From NCBI GenBank assembly GCA_037179385.1, contig CM074193.1:7771547-7835546 (forward strand): a stretch of 64,000 nucleotides of DNA, given 5' to 3'. This document shows, one piece after another, positions 10,185 to 22,124 of this stretch (position 1 is its first letter; each line of letters starts with the position of its first letter). Both the position numbers and the translations under genes were made by a program. Source of the stretch: Holothuria scabra (lineage: Eukaryota > Echinodermata > Holothuroidea > Aspidochirotida > Holothuriidae). The notes below the pieces were generated by a model. That model saw only the letters and a program-made list of their open reading frames with translations, ran no database searches and was not told the origin of the DNA.

Positions 10185-11973
10185 CAGTGGCGGATCCGGG
10201 GGGGGGGGGGGGTGGGGGGATGCATACCCCCCCCCACACACACACACACACACCGGGATGGTAAAAAAATTGTATAGATAGCCAGGCTAATTGTAGCCTA
10301 GGCCTAATTACTTTTTTCAATAAAATGAAAAATGTAAATTATAATGTATCTGTCTTCCGTATCATTTGGTAAATTCCGTTTTGTTAACACATTGCGCAAT
10401 GACGAATGCTCTAGCGTTTTCCGCTAACGGCCATTGGTAACGCTGTTTGTGACATCGCATGTGTGTCTATGTCAATTATACGTGGGGCTACGACCACTGT
10501 CGGATAAAGGGCCAATCGTTGATAAGGAGGCTTGTATGGGGATGTTGCAGAGTGTGTAGGCGATACGAGTTCAGATATGCATAAACAGATGAGAAGATTT
10601 AGTTCTGATTCAAGATGATTGGCGGTTTTATTCCGTTCGATTAACTTATTAACAGCCGACAAAAAGGAGAAATATTAAAATTTAACTTTATGCAGATTAA
10701 CTCAGGTGCTCGTTGTCTGAAGTCTGCTGCACCATGTGAGTGTGACCAAAACTTGCAGATTCTTAGCTTGTATGTCTCGAGGAGATCGGAACACATGCAG
10801 TCCCCTGATTGGTTAAAAATTGTGACGCACCAAATTACATAAATATTAAGGAATGTGCTGAACTAAATGACCAACGAAGAGGCTGTAGAGGGTGAAATTG
10901 GCCACGCCTTGAAATATGGGATACAGCAAGATGACGTTCCTGTTAAAGGTCATGGATGGTGCATCATACTACATGACACTACGTACAGATCACACATGAC
11001 ATAGCCTAAAACCGTGTGACAGTAATAGAATGCACCCGGTATTAAATTCACATTGACCCTATAGTCCGTTGAAGTAATGATTACCCACACTTTCAAGACC
11101 ATGTTTTGAAAGCTTGGGAGTTTCATAGTGGCTCAAAATATTGAGACATTTGCACAATGTTGCATCTCGGCCCCCTTTTTCTTAGACACCCAGGCGGGGC
11201 AGGGCGCTTCGAAAATGAAGAATTAGGAAATTTGCCAATTGTGGGACCAGTCTACTATGTGGTTTTGACAACTCATGAAATTACGAAATTCCCAATCAAT
11301 TTTCTCTTATAACACAGCTCCATATTCGCCATTATTTAATTCAAGAAGGCAAAATTTTCCGCGCTTCGCGCGCCGCAAATTGCAATTCCTTAACAGAAGT
11401 CCTCTCTCGTACCTTCACTTTCACTTTTTCGAGCTCATGAAGTTACAAAATCGAAAATTTTCTACGCTTGTGACACCAGATCACCAAGTGACACCGTTAA
11501 CTATATACAGTGCTTTTCATAAATTTTCTTTCATAAAATTCCATACTTTCTCCAATAGAAGCTCAAAAATTTCGTTAGAGAGACTCATTACGTAAGCGTT
11601 GGATAACATTATGTAGCAACAACGATCTTTGGTCGCCGCCCAACATCAGATTCAAATTTCCTTACAGGAAACCAGCATCCCAAACTTTTCTGCAATATAA
11701 GCTCCATATTTTCAAATATTTGGAAAGGGCGAAAATTTCAGCGCGCGCACCGCGCTGCAAATTACGACCCTACTATAGTAGTAACCACACTTAAAAATAT
11801 GGTGCAATTTGGATGCTTGCCTACCACCCCCATTTCCCATTTCCTGAATTCTATTAGGCATCAGAGACTAAACAACAGACATACCTATGGTGGCGTTCAC
11901 TCAGTGTACATTTGATGTCCCATCCACATGCAGACCCCCCCCCCCCCACTGGAAATTCCTGGATCCGCCACTG
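10185..11973. mobile_element. hAT-like element with CAGTGGCGGATCC termini
   Basis: Starts CAGTGGCGGATCCGGGG and ends CCTGGATCCGCCACTG, a clean terminal inverted repeat. It is flanked by ATCCCAAA (10177-10184) and ATCCCGAG (11974-11981), an 8-bp duplication with two changes. Sub-terminal G- and C-runs, with a (CA)n stretch at about 10231-10252, mirror a C-run near 11938. Inner sequence includes GCGCGC-rich words and phrases resembling the element at 50117. The open frames (106 codons at 11275-11595; 83 codons minus at 10411-10662) look non-conserved, so I treat it as non-autonomous. Confidence 0.8.
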
Positions 11974-11981
11974 ATCCCGAG

Positions 11982-12643
11982 GCAGTCTTCCTAATTGGTG
12001 AAAGTATACCTTAAGCAAGCTTTAAAACATAGCTTGAAAAATTTGGAACATGATATAAGTTAAATTAATTGCTAGTGTTACGTACACAGTACAAACACAG
12101 CTGTTTGAATAGCGACAATATATATACCTGATACATCTTCTCAAAGATAGAATTGGTGGGAAGTAATAATTTCCTTGGTAATTTTACCTCCTTGAAAAAA
12201 GCAGTGCCACGCAAAGTATGGCAACATGTCAATGATAAAATCCAGTTTAACTATTGATAAGAACGAAATAAAGTAAACACAGTTTTAAACTACAACCTGA
12301 CAACATATGGGATTACATTTCGTTTGTGTTGAAAATTGGTGAATATGGTGAAAGGTGGCACATGTAACGTTTATTTCTTTTCTTGTAGAATGTTTCCTTC
12401 ATATCCTATCACCTGTTTTGTGGATATAGAGGAAATCATTTGAAGGGGAAATACAGTCGACCAATTTGACTATCAATTTATCTTTCTCAAAAAGCTGATT
12501 ATGCGAGGTTTCTTTTTTCAAAATGAGAGTGTAGATTTTTCAGGAGGGAGTTTGGATCAATACAACTGCTAATTTGCACCCAAGGTCTGTGCAATTTCAC
12601 TTGGGTTTGGTATTACACAGGAGCAGTGCGTACCATGGGGGCC
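11982..12643. other. Intergenic, no supported feature
   Basis: AT-rich, no coding or repeat boundary recognised. Confidence 0.5.
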
Positions 12644-12836
12644 GATGCGCACTGTATAACAAGAAATTTTCTAACTGGCTAAAGATAGCCTAATCCCTAA
12701 CCTAATCCCTAACCTAATCCCTAACCTAATCCCTAACCTAATCCCTAACCTAATCCCTAACCCTTACAAAGAATACAATCGATACAATACAATGGCTACG
12801 ACCAATCAAGAAACACCTTGTTAAACAGTGCGCATC
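12644..12836. mobile_element. MITE family C, copy 1, carrying a telomere-like array
   Basis: The ends are GATGCGCACTGTATAACAAG and the inverse CTTGTTAAACAGTGCGCATC, a terminal inverted repeat of about 20 bases. The inside has the shared words CAATCGATACAATACAATGG and TTTTCTAACTGGCTA. Copies at 33675-33797 and 58456-58599 show the same order in the opposite orientation with only one or two irregular units of the inner TTAGGG-like word. Non-coding. Confidence 0.75.
12689..12760. repeat. Telomere-like 12-mer array, six copies of CCTAATCCCTAA
   Basis: Six tandem exact copies of CCTAATCCCTAA (TTAGGGATTAGG on the other strand), 72 bases. It lies wholly inside MITE family C and is best explained as expansion of that element's inner TTAGGG/ATTAGG word, not as a chromosome-end relic. 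Confidence 0.9.
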
Positions 12837-15594
12837 TACCCATCATGGGGCATAAGGTTTGCCCTCCCCATTACTGCATCAGGTGTCTTGAAATAAAACT
12901 TTCTCACCCAGAGATATGATAAAACCTCAGAACTTCTGGGAGTTTCGCCCCTGGACGCTTTAGACCCACTAAAGACCCTAAGACGGGTCTCAAAGCCCAA
13001 CCTGTAAGTCGCCCGAAAACTCCCACCCGACATTTTCTTATGCCCTCAACCCCTACCCCACTTTTGGAATACTTTTGCCACCAGTGGTATTATCATATTT
13101 TACATAGCTCTATTTTATGATCTATTTGCCATTATTTGCGACAGTACACAATGTTTCTGGAAGCATTGTGGTGTTTACTGAGTCATTTGGCCTATTTCAT
13201 GTGTTGATGTAATCAATTTCTATTGCAACATGCCATTTAAACGTACACATTGGTAAAAGCCAGGTTTGAAGTCGAGTCCAGACTCGGACTCGTGATTTCA
13301 TTGAGAAAATACGGGGCCTTGAAAGTTAAAATTGCCAGACTCGTGTGACTCGGACCCTCCAGACCCGACTACAGCTCTAGTAAAAGTTGTTTTGAGTCGT
13401 TATTTTGTTCCCGAATCCGAGTCAGCAAATCAGCCTGGAACAGTTGCAAAAACATTTACATTATTAGATGTTATGCAAATGGCTGTTTTATCTAAGTTTG
13501 TGGGATCCCAAAATTTGAAGAAAAAAAAAACATCACATATTTTCATATGATGTCGGTAGAAAGTTTCTCAAACATGAGATTTCGAAATTAAAAATGCGTG
13601 CCTGGGACTTAAAATACCTAAATTGTAGGCCTACCATTTTTAGCCATCAAGAAAGCATTGTGACCCAAGTTCCTTGGGTTCCGCGCTAAAATTTATTGTT
13701 GCACTGAACTAAATTCACCTTTAGGTCTCGTCCCGGCAAATTTGTGACAACACCCCCATAAAAAAGAATCAACATCAAGCAACTAGACTCTTTTCAGCAA
13801 GTAAAAAATCCTCTGATTTGATCAGTTAAACTTGCTCCTTTGACACCCATAGGTAAGTAGTTACACTTACATCGGGCATGCGTGCATCAAGATGCACGCA
13901 TGTTGTATTTTCGAGGCTGATTTTTGTGAATACTGTATGTAACTCCTTGTGTATATGTCCAACTTTCCTTATCTTCTTCTTGTTTGTTACCCTTTGTGGG
14001 TGTAATAAAGTTGTTCGTATCTTTTCTTATCAAACATACTTTGTTTGTTACTAAGGTTCCCCGTTCCGCACAAGCAAGACTAAACATTTTATTCAAAATG
14101 TGTGTTTTAGTCAACTTATATTAGATAGGCTTGACCTAATTTTAACATAATTAACAACCTCGAGACGTTGTTAGTTCTGTTCGACGATGATCACAAGGTG
14201 ATCACATGCTTCTTAGACATCACACTAGACCTGCATGATAATCCCAACTAACATTAGCGGTTGACCAAAACTCGATATGTCTTCATAAATGTGGATGAGG
14301 TTAGTGTTTAAAGCTTGTTAAAGCTTCAAGGGTCAAAAAGTACTTCCCTGCACAAAGTTCCAAATTCCGAAGAAGTTTGTTTGGTAAAAATTTCAGACCT
14401 AAAGTCACCCTTTGACAGTGTGGATGTACTTGAGTTCAAGCTATCATACCTACTGATTATATCCTCTCAGATTTCAGGAATCGCAAGTCTTTGAAATAAA
14501 TTAGATAAACGCAGTTAATGACAAAACCACTTGCAATTGGGTGGCAACCGAAATATTCCATTCCCTGGGGATCCTGTTGGTAAGTTATCCCTAGATAGAG
14601 GGGTACCTGGAAGGATTTAATCATACTGAGAATTATATAAAGTAAAAAGAAACAGAAGAAAGAGAGAGTGGTATCTATCAAATGAGTTGTATGGTCATGT
14701 AAACGTTTCTTCTTTGAAAAGTACGACTGAGACTGTCAATCGTAATGAAGTGTTATTAGCGAGAAAGTGAACATGAACTGACGTTTTGCCACCAGCCTAT
14801 GGCGGGGACTGGATATTGCAGCTTAATTTTCTAAACAAACAAAAAAGGTAAAACGTTTTTGGAATAAAAGTGAAGCAAAACTTAAGTATTTTAAATTAAA
14901 TGAGCTATATATTCGTTCAAAATTTTGATTAAATGTTCCTCGTTATTCGAATTCATGAACGGTTCTGTCAAGGCATTTGACAATTTGGTTAAGGGAAATG
15001 TTTAATTCATTTACTGTCATTATATGCATCAAGCTTTTTATGAAATGCCATATAATGAGGTTGTACATTTGCCTTAATTGTTTGAAATTTCTGTTAGGAG
15101 GGACATGGTATTACCTTTAAGTGAGATTTAAGAGATTTATGGAAAGATCTAATGACTTAAAACTCACCAGAGTGAGATATATCGCTGTTTGTTCAAAACC
15201 GGAAACTTGTAAATATAAGATACTTAATGTGTAACCTGAAAACGTTGTTTGTTAGAGTTAAAGGTAATAACGCTTTGCATAAGATCGTGGAACAAGTACC
15301 AAAGTGTTATGAATAACTGACGGAGGATCTGATGATAAACCAAAAAAATAATACCTAACAACATAAAGAGTAGTTCAAAGCAAGGCGTGTCTAGACCTTT
15401 CTTCATAGGAGGGCCAAATGCGATGCGAGGTAGCAAAGCTATCGAGCACGAGCGCGCTTGCGCACGAAGGGAGTGTGGGTAGCGGTACCCCTCCCACACG
15501 ACCAGGTCCCTTCGACTCTAACCCCTGACTACGCGGCTGCCTCACTATACCCCACAGGACATCTACATCGTTACTTATTTTTTATTTTCCCGCA
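12837..15594. other. Intergenic, mostly featureless
   Basis: A patch at 13265-13370 is rich in GACTCG / CGAGTC words. A GC-rich stretch near 15430-15500 (GAGCGCGCTTGCGC) looks like a transposon fragment without visible ends. Open frames are short and unsupported. Confidence 0.5.
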
Positions 15595-15775
15595 GTTTCC
15601 ATTGAAGGAAAAAAGTACCTCGTAAAAAAGATAAATCCCAATGCTAGTGCCCAGGAAATTCCGTGGTGTATGCGAAGTGACGGAATTCGGAATAATGAAT
15701 GCCGGCACGGGACAGTGCATGGCAGCAGGCCCACTAACCTACTATCAAAGCGGGCCCCACCATTTGTTGGCTAAT
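15595..15775 (+). CDS. Possible orphan terminal exon, low support
   Basis: A good 3' splice site (TTTTTATTTTCCCGCAG) is followed by about 60 open codons reading SIEGKKYLVKKINPNASAQE, then IPWCMRSDGIRNNECRHG, to paired stops TAATAG near 15772. I do not recognise the sequence. No upstream partner exon or donor was found, so this could be a terminal exon of an unseen gene, a pseudo-exon, or chance. Confidence 0.2.
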
Positions 15776-16489
15776 AGCGTACACCAAATTTTAGTAAAGA
15801 TGCTTTCCAGATCTCTGGATTTAGCTATTTAAATTGGGATTTGCGCTTTGACTTTTTACAGTCTGGTTTAACTAGCTGCGCCCACAGCCTCTTTTCCAGT
15901 TGCGAGTTCCATGGACCCTGGAAACAAATACTTAGAACCTAAGTGGGGGAGGGGGGAAACTTGGCGCGGATCTCCACCCTCAGCCGGAGCGAGAAATTAC
16001 CCAATACTTCTCCCTGATCGCACTGCAGGAAACTATCACTTCTCAAACACTCCAACATGCATCTGTCTTGAGATTCCAACTTTATTAAATTAATCCAAAT
16101 GCTGGAGAGAAGTTGTGGCAGATAATTAAACGATATAACAAAAAAATTCTCGCCATTCTCATGCTTGTTACTGTTTGCTTACGTTGATAAATAAAGATAG
16201 AAAAATTTCTCCCCCCCCCCCTGAAGAAAATATTCACTCAGAGGTTTTGGAAAGTGGACAATTTAGGATGCTTCAGTTGGTACTATGACGTCATCCATTC
16301 ACGCTGAAAGCTAACAAAATCACGCACCTCACCCCTAAATAATACTGGTTCATCCATCAACATGTTGGGGTCAGAGCGGCCGGAGGCAGAAGTTTTTCTC
16401 CGCTCCACTCACTCCCCTTCCCATCTCTATGGAGTGGCAGTTTGCAGTACTCTCCTGCAATTTACGTCATTGCTTCCATTTCCGCAACA

Positions 16490-16622
16490 TTCCTCTCGCT
16501 CCCATCTTCATTACGTTTTCTCCCTTCTTCTTTTTCTTCATTTTCCTTCTTTCCCCTCTCTTCCCCCTTTCTTTCCTCTCTTTCCCCTTCGCCTTTTTTC
16601 ACCATCTCATTTTCCTCCCCTA
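16490..16622. repeat. Polypyrimidine tract
   Basis: About 130 bases are nearly all C and T (TCTCCCTTCTTCTTTTTCTTC...). The three overlapping plus-strand open frames across it (SFSSFSFFPLSS-type) are translations of this low-complexity tract. Confidence 0.85.
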
Positions 16623-16699
16623 GCCATTGTGGGGAGAGGGGGGGGGGGGCATGGCCGGTGGTTCAAAAAAGTCAAGCAGATACGCGATAAGTGTAAACA

Positions 16700-18335
16700 C
16701 CATCTTTGATAAGGTTTATTTGCTTACCTCATTTACAATTAATACGACATCTATGTGCCTAACGTCATACACAGGGGAGTAACATTATTAACGATAACCA
16801 TATAAATATTCGGTTACTTCGAACACGTTACAATTTAATTTTATTGAATCAACGAAATATTTATCTTGATTTATTTTACATAGACCTAAACTCGGGCTTC
16901 GTCTGAAACCTGTCAATAGTATCATTATCAACAAAAATTCACACAATTTACACCATAAGCACTTCGAATTATTTTTAATCAACTGAATAGCTGACCGGAA
17001 TATAGGAAATGGTAAGCTTTGGCTAAGAGTCCTCAATGCATGAGTTTGTAAAATACGGCAAAAACTTCAGCCAATAGTAGCGGCTGCAGCTCCAGACATC
17101 TTGAAAACAAAAACGTACTCCTTTTTGAAATACAGGGATGAAAGAAAAATGAAAAATTCTTTGTTGATAAATATCAGGAGGAAGGAAAGATTCTTGTTTA
17201 AATTCCTTAAAAAACGTTTTTTTTTTATTTTGAAATACAGGAATGAAAGGAAAAAGAAAAATTCTGATCTTTTTAATGTTTGGGGACGAATGTGCCCAAC
17301 GTATGGTTGGTGTACTAAAATATTAAACTGTCTCCGGTAAGTGAATATCACTTTAATGAGATTTTCATCTCCAGAGGATTCATTTCCGAATCTGGCAAAA
17401 ACACCTCTGTGTCCCCAAATAACTTCTTCTGTAGGTTTATTAAATGTTCCTCCTTCCGTCATGCGTTTTAATGACTTCAGAGCCTTAAAGAGTGCACGTT
17501 TAGGGTATCGTTCTGTCTTCATTACTTTTTACGATTTCGCTCTTAGAATGCACATCACAAAGGCCTCTAAAGGCCACATAAAACCCATTCTTTTCTTCAA
17601 GGTTTCTGTCAACTAGTATGATCTTTTATTTGTACTTCTTTCGCTATTACTTCGCATTGATTCAAAATACTTGGCTATTTAGTTTCTAGCTATAGGTACG
17701 GTATAAAGACTGCGATACAATGTAAAAATCGAGCAACTTATAAAGGATGTGAAAGCTATGGAAACCCTTGGCATCTTTACTAGCCTCTTCAGTTCAAAGA
17801 GGTCATACGTAGATGATACAATGCCTCATATCACAAGCACTTCCAAAGCCGGCTGCGCAGTTAACCAGCTCAAACCAAACTATATGGCTCACGATTCAAA
17901 TTAAGGATAAATCAGAAAGTTCGCACTAAAATGTTTACAGCATTTTGTCGCCACTTTAATCTTTAATTTGGCATATCAATTTTGCTTCAGCTATTGATTA
18001 AGATGATCCGTGGTTCTGACCATTAAATGTTGTGGCCCCTAAACGCTTGTCGCACGGTAGGGTATTATATACATTATTTTCATTATATTTCATAGTGTAT
18101 ATTTTCTAAACTATTTTTGGGGTTAAGTAAAATGCTACCCAAATGTCGATTTAAACCATACCCATGTGAAAAAAGAAAAAAAGATCTATACGAATATGTT
18201 AGGTTGTATAGAGGATAGGGGAAAAATTTTCCCCTTTGAAAATCATTTGAAAAATAAAACAAAAACACCCTCCAAGAGAACTTTTTGTAAGAATGCCAAG
18301 ACAATTGGCAGTTTAATGAAGCACAGATAATGACA
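16700..18335. other. Intergenic with one doubtful coding-like patch
   Basis: Bases 17522-17275 on the minus strand read KTERYPKRALFKALKSLKR and VIWGHRGVFARFGNESSG before running into low complexity; the plus strand of the same stretch is also open (17341-17616). Being open on both strands with no recognisable domain, it cannot be called a gene. Two direct repeats, TTGAAATACAGG-ATGAAAG, lie at 17127 and 17233. The rest shows nothing. Confidence 0.35.
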
Positions 18336-18339
18336 GACG

Positions 18340-19145
18340 ACTTGCACTTTACGTAATCCTAGCTGACTGATAGTGCCATTGTAACCTTAGTCAACACATC
18401 CAACAGGGGGAAATATTTTCATCCAATAGCGTAGTCAGGATTGTGTCACGGTGGGGGAGGGGGGGTGAGCACGAAATGAGGGAAAAGTCCTTTTGGGAAG
18501 AGAAAAAACCCGCCATTTTAGGCGTTTGGGGCATTTCGGTGTTGGGTCATGGGGGGTCTAAACTCCCAAAAACCACCCCGTGGCTACGCCACTGTTCTCA
18601 TTTTGGAACCTCTGCTGACTTACAGAACTTTTGTCATCTTACCCAGACTCATCTGACTGCTATTGTTATTTCCGTCATCGTTAGGTGACCGATATACCTT
18701 TTTTTTTTATCCAAATCTACCTAAGAGTAACTGCCAGCGCTATTAATATGTTACTCAACCTAGCTTGACTAACAGCGCTATTGTCATTTCACTCAAGCCT
18801 GTAACTGATTGACAGCATTAAGTCCAGCTGATTGATAACGCCGTAAAGTGCTTTCACGTGACGTCATTATCAGTTACCCACCCCAACTGCCAGGCAAAAA
18901 TCAACTGTCATGACGTCACTTGTCAGCTGCTCCTCTACTAGCTGTATGTACTACACTACAGTTTTTGTCCGGCAGCTGAGCAAGGAACGGGACTTATAAC
19001 GTCATTGCACATTCTACTGTAATTCCAATCGACGCGGCAGACAGATAGTCATCTCACTCAACGTCTGTTGACAGGGAGAGCTATTGCCATTTCATTTAAC
19101 TTCTGGTGGACTGAAAGATCCATTCCCATTTCACTCAAACCCAGT
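18340..19145. repeat. Degenerate minisatellite, unit about 40 bases, interrupted by a MITE
   Basis: Loose repetitions of GACTGACAGCGCTATTGTCA followed by TTTCACTCAA occur at about 18361, 18611, 18654, 18729, 18765 and 19064, much diverged. A 171-base MITE splits the array at 18424-18594. Two perfect cAMP-response-element palindromes TGACGTCA (18859-18866 and 18911-18918) lie within it. No coding. Confidence 0.6.
18424..18594. mobile_element. Short CAATAGCGTAG...CTACGCCACTG MITE
   Basis: Left end CAATAGCGTAGTCAGGATT, right end TGGCTACGCCACTG, a terminal inverted repeat of the hAT-like CAGTGGCGTAG class. Flanks TTTTCATC and TTCTCATT agree at six of eight positions. Internal G-rich and C-rich patches. 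Inserted in the minisatellite. Confidence 0.72.
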
Positions 19146-21169
19146 TAAATGACATTTTACATTATCGTAAAAATGACACCGATGCAAGTATACCTGACAT
19201 TATTAAAGGATCAAGCTCTGTTCGAATGTGCAAGCACATTCGTTTACTCTTGTACTGTGAATAGCCGTCAGTTTGGTGCACCTCTCCCGTGTGACTTTCC
19301 CCTCCCCTTTTCCGTGCACCCACATTTGACCTTACATGTAGAATACAAGCATTGAAGTTACGTTATCTGCAAAATTGAACTAAATAGCAAGAACCGTGTC
19401 TTTTTACTACATAGAAGTGCAAAGCATGGGGTGAACAAGCGCTTAAGGATAGCTGTTGGAGCATTAAATCCATTTTTTTTTTTTTTTTTGCAATTGTATG
19501 AAGAGTGAGATCATCTCAGGAAAAGTAGGAAGAGAAATGAAGATGAGCTGCAAATCACTTGGGAATCACCAGTTGAGTAGCCTTTTAAAAACGTCTAATT
19601 AGAATGAATTCGGTACCACTGGCATGGGATTACTCGCAACAACTAAAACCCATGTATGAAAGATAATATCTGGAGGAAACTCATGTGTTCTGAAGAGGAT
19701 TGAAATAGGTCAAATGTAACGCATGGTAGGACTTACATTTCATCAAGACATTCTCTACACAAGAGAACGCTAAAGGGGTCGATGGAGAATATAAAATGAA
19801 GAAAAAACAAAAGAAACGAACGTGTGTCGCCTGAAATCGCTCCAGTTTAATCCGTTTAACCGTTGCTGGCATTGTTGTGTTGGGTTCGCGCCATGCCGCG
19901 GGTAACTCTAAAGAAGGCCAAAAATTGGACAAAACGAACGATTTACGTCAATTTAAAGTAATTTTATTGAGTTTGTCTCCTCTCCTTTTACTTTGATGAC
20001 AAAATAAAATGGTTTATAAAAGAACGTAAGAAAACAAAGAAGTAACTCGACTTTAGATCTTTCCTCTTCGAAGGTCGGAACCGAAGTTCTTAAATCAAAG
20101 TGACCATGTGTAACTTAAAGTCATATACTTTTAGATACGCAATTATTTCTATTTTATTGATTGGTCTGAGACAAATTATTATGAATATTTACAAGGTGTT
20201 CAGCAATGGCTACATCTCTTCAAAATACCGTAAGCGCAAGAAGAGCCATGGACGTTGCATCATTTGAAATGCTGAAAGTTTGGGTGACCAACTTTTTCTT
20301 GAGCAACAAACAACTGAATTTCTATCTGAGGGAAGCTTATTTCTTGAAGAGAAGGCTACCATACTGCATTATGTTTGATAATCTATCAACCTGTATCAAT
20401 AATATTAGTTTTAAAGGATGAATTTTTCTTGCAAAACAAACGCAATATTTCCCTTTAAGTCATTGCATAAGTTGGACCAAATTACACGCTGTCATTCTTC
20501 AAACATTGGAATTGTAGTTTACAACACGTGACTAATACCCATCCTATGCTGATGGATTATTTAAGATAAACACTGAATCTTCTCAATTAGACAGATTTTC
20601 AATAAGCGATCATTGTTTTTGTCTAAAATACTCAGGTTTGGCTAGGTTGGTTCAGAATTTTAACGATATAAGCGATTTTCATGACGATGCTGTATATTAC
20701 CGACTTACACAATAACCTTTTCACGTCTTTTATCAATCTTTCTAACATATAAAATACTTTTTTGCTGTTTAATTTCTCTTGTCGTTTTTCTTGTACGTAA
20801 TTTCGGAACATTTCACCTGTTTTGACTACATTTATTTCTACAATTATTTATGCAGTCTCTTCTGTTGCATTTCATTTTTTTTCTCGTCAGAACAAAAAGG
20901 AAAGGTTTGCTTGGACTAACAACGTTACCTAGTCAGAGTTTTCCTTCACAGAAATGTTTACACTTTCAGAATTAATTGATCAATCTGATACGCGACTGCG
21001 ACAGATATTAATCAAAGTTATGTAGGCTCAAAACTAAATTTTGTTTAAACTTACCTAATTTAAGAAAGTATAAATGTTCAGAAATCCCCGCAAATAATAT
21101 TTAACCTGAAAAACCCTAAAACATGAATTTTCATAGGTGCCCGTGAACTGGGACAAATTTGATTGCCGG
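19146..21169. other. Intergenic, no supported feature
   Basis: Poly-T run near 19470. The 71-codon plus frame at 20206-20421 (MATSLQNTVSARRAMDV) has no recognisable domain or splice context; left uncalled. Confidence 0.45.
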
Positions 21170-21310
21170 CGTTGTGCCATGGCCCAGTGGATTCAAAAGG
21201 CAGTGGCATTTGAAACGATAAGGCTCAGCAATCGGGAGGTTTGGGTTTCGATTTCAGGTCGGGTCAAAGCAAGATGGGCTTCTAATTGAAGAACAATGTA
21301 TTATTTTCCA
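21170..21310 (+). repeat. tRNA-derived SINE head
   Basis: TGGCCCAGTGGA at about 21180-21191 resembles a pol III A box, and GGTTTGGGTTTCGATTT at about 21239-21255 a degenerate B box, roughly 50 bases apart as in tRNA genes. The intervening sequence does not fold as a standard cloverleaf, so a SINE copy is more likely than a functional tRNA. The tail boundary is unclear. Confidence 0.55.
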
Positions 21311-21502
21311 ATCTGAACTGGTCTCTTTGTTAAGAAATGAATTTAATCTGATGAGTTGGTTGACCATCAGGAGTGAAGCTGGAATTCATTAACCAGCATA
21401 TGCGTCTACAAAATCCGTGTTTCTCTTGTGGTCGCAAAACTACTGCTTTGGCTGAATAAAATACCATTCACATACCGTACAGTACCAATCAACGTAGACC
21501 CT

Positions 21503-21615
21503 TGCCTGCGTAGCAGACTGTAGGGCATATTCCGTGTTCAGTCATATCCCTAGGTGGTTTGTGAAGCCTTAAAGGCGAAGTGAACAAACTGAGTCCGCTC
21601 CACGAGGTACGTAGA
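21503..21615 (+). repeat. Interspersed repeat R, copy 1
   Basis: Shares GCAGACTGT-GGGCATATTCC, CATATCCC and GCCTTAAAGG-GAA-TGAACAAAC-GAGTCCGCTCC with 49925-50036 (same strand) and, more diverged, 32622-32720 (opposite strand). Class unknown. Confidence 0.6.
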
Positions 21616-21745
21616 CCCTTGCCCATTGGGACAACCATTAACTTCACCTATTCCTTATTATCTCATCGCTCCGTGAGGAGGATGAGATATTGTAGTCACT
21701 TTGCCAATGGGGCTACATATGACAATGCCAGCTAAAATCGCAATG

Positions 21746-21759
21746 GTTACCATGGTAAC
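21746..21759. promoter_or_regulatory. Perfect X-box palindrome (RFX-type site)
   Basis: GTTACCATGGTAAC is a perfect 14-base palindrome matching the RFX transcription factor consensus. No gene start is recognisable next to it; three more X-box-like sites follow within 1.1 kb. Occupancy is inference. Confidence 0.55.
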
Positions 21760-21858
21760 GATAAATTTTCCCAGGTTACTAGTCTCGAGGTCTAACCCAT
21801 GGTGAGGTACCCCGGGGTGATTGAAGGTCCAGGGCTGAGGGAGGGGTCAAAACCTGTC

Positions 21859-21905
21859 CGTGTGTGTGTGTGTGTTGGTGGGTGAATGTGTGTGTGTGTG
21901 TGTGT
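21859..21905. repeat. (TG)n microsatellite
   Basis: Two TG runs separated by GGTGGGTGAA. The long minus frame over it (HTHTHTFTHQHTHTH) is low complexity. Confidence 0.85.
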
Positions 21906-22124
21906 GGCTTTGTCTTTGTGTAAAACAGAGGACCTAAACAAAGGACTTCCAGGTCCTCGGTAGTAAATTCAATAGATTTCTCAAGTCCTCGGTTGTCTAA
22001 CAATAAACAGTCTATTGTGAAGGTTAGGGTTAAGTAAGCAGACACAATGGAGATAACAATTAAGTCCTCAGTTGTGTGTAAAAACACGACTGTGTGTGTG
22101 TTTGTGTGTCCAATTTTGTTTTCC

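Noticed and set aside
12689..12760. Interstitial telomere or chromosome fusion scar
   Set aside because: The array lies inside a MITE that has two other copies without the expansion.
16362..16709. Three overlapping plus-strand ORFs up to 115 codons
   Set aside because: Low-complexity translations of a C/T tract.
18340..19145. CRISPR-like array
   Set aside because: Units are degenerate, spacing irregular, and the context is eukaryotic.
21180..21255. tRNA gene
   Set aside because: A- and B-box-like words are present but a cloverleaf does not form; a SINE head is more likely.
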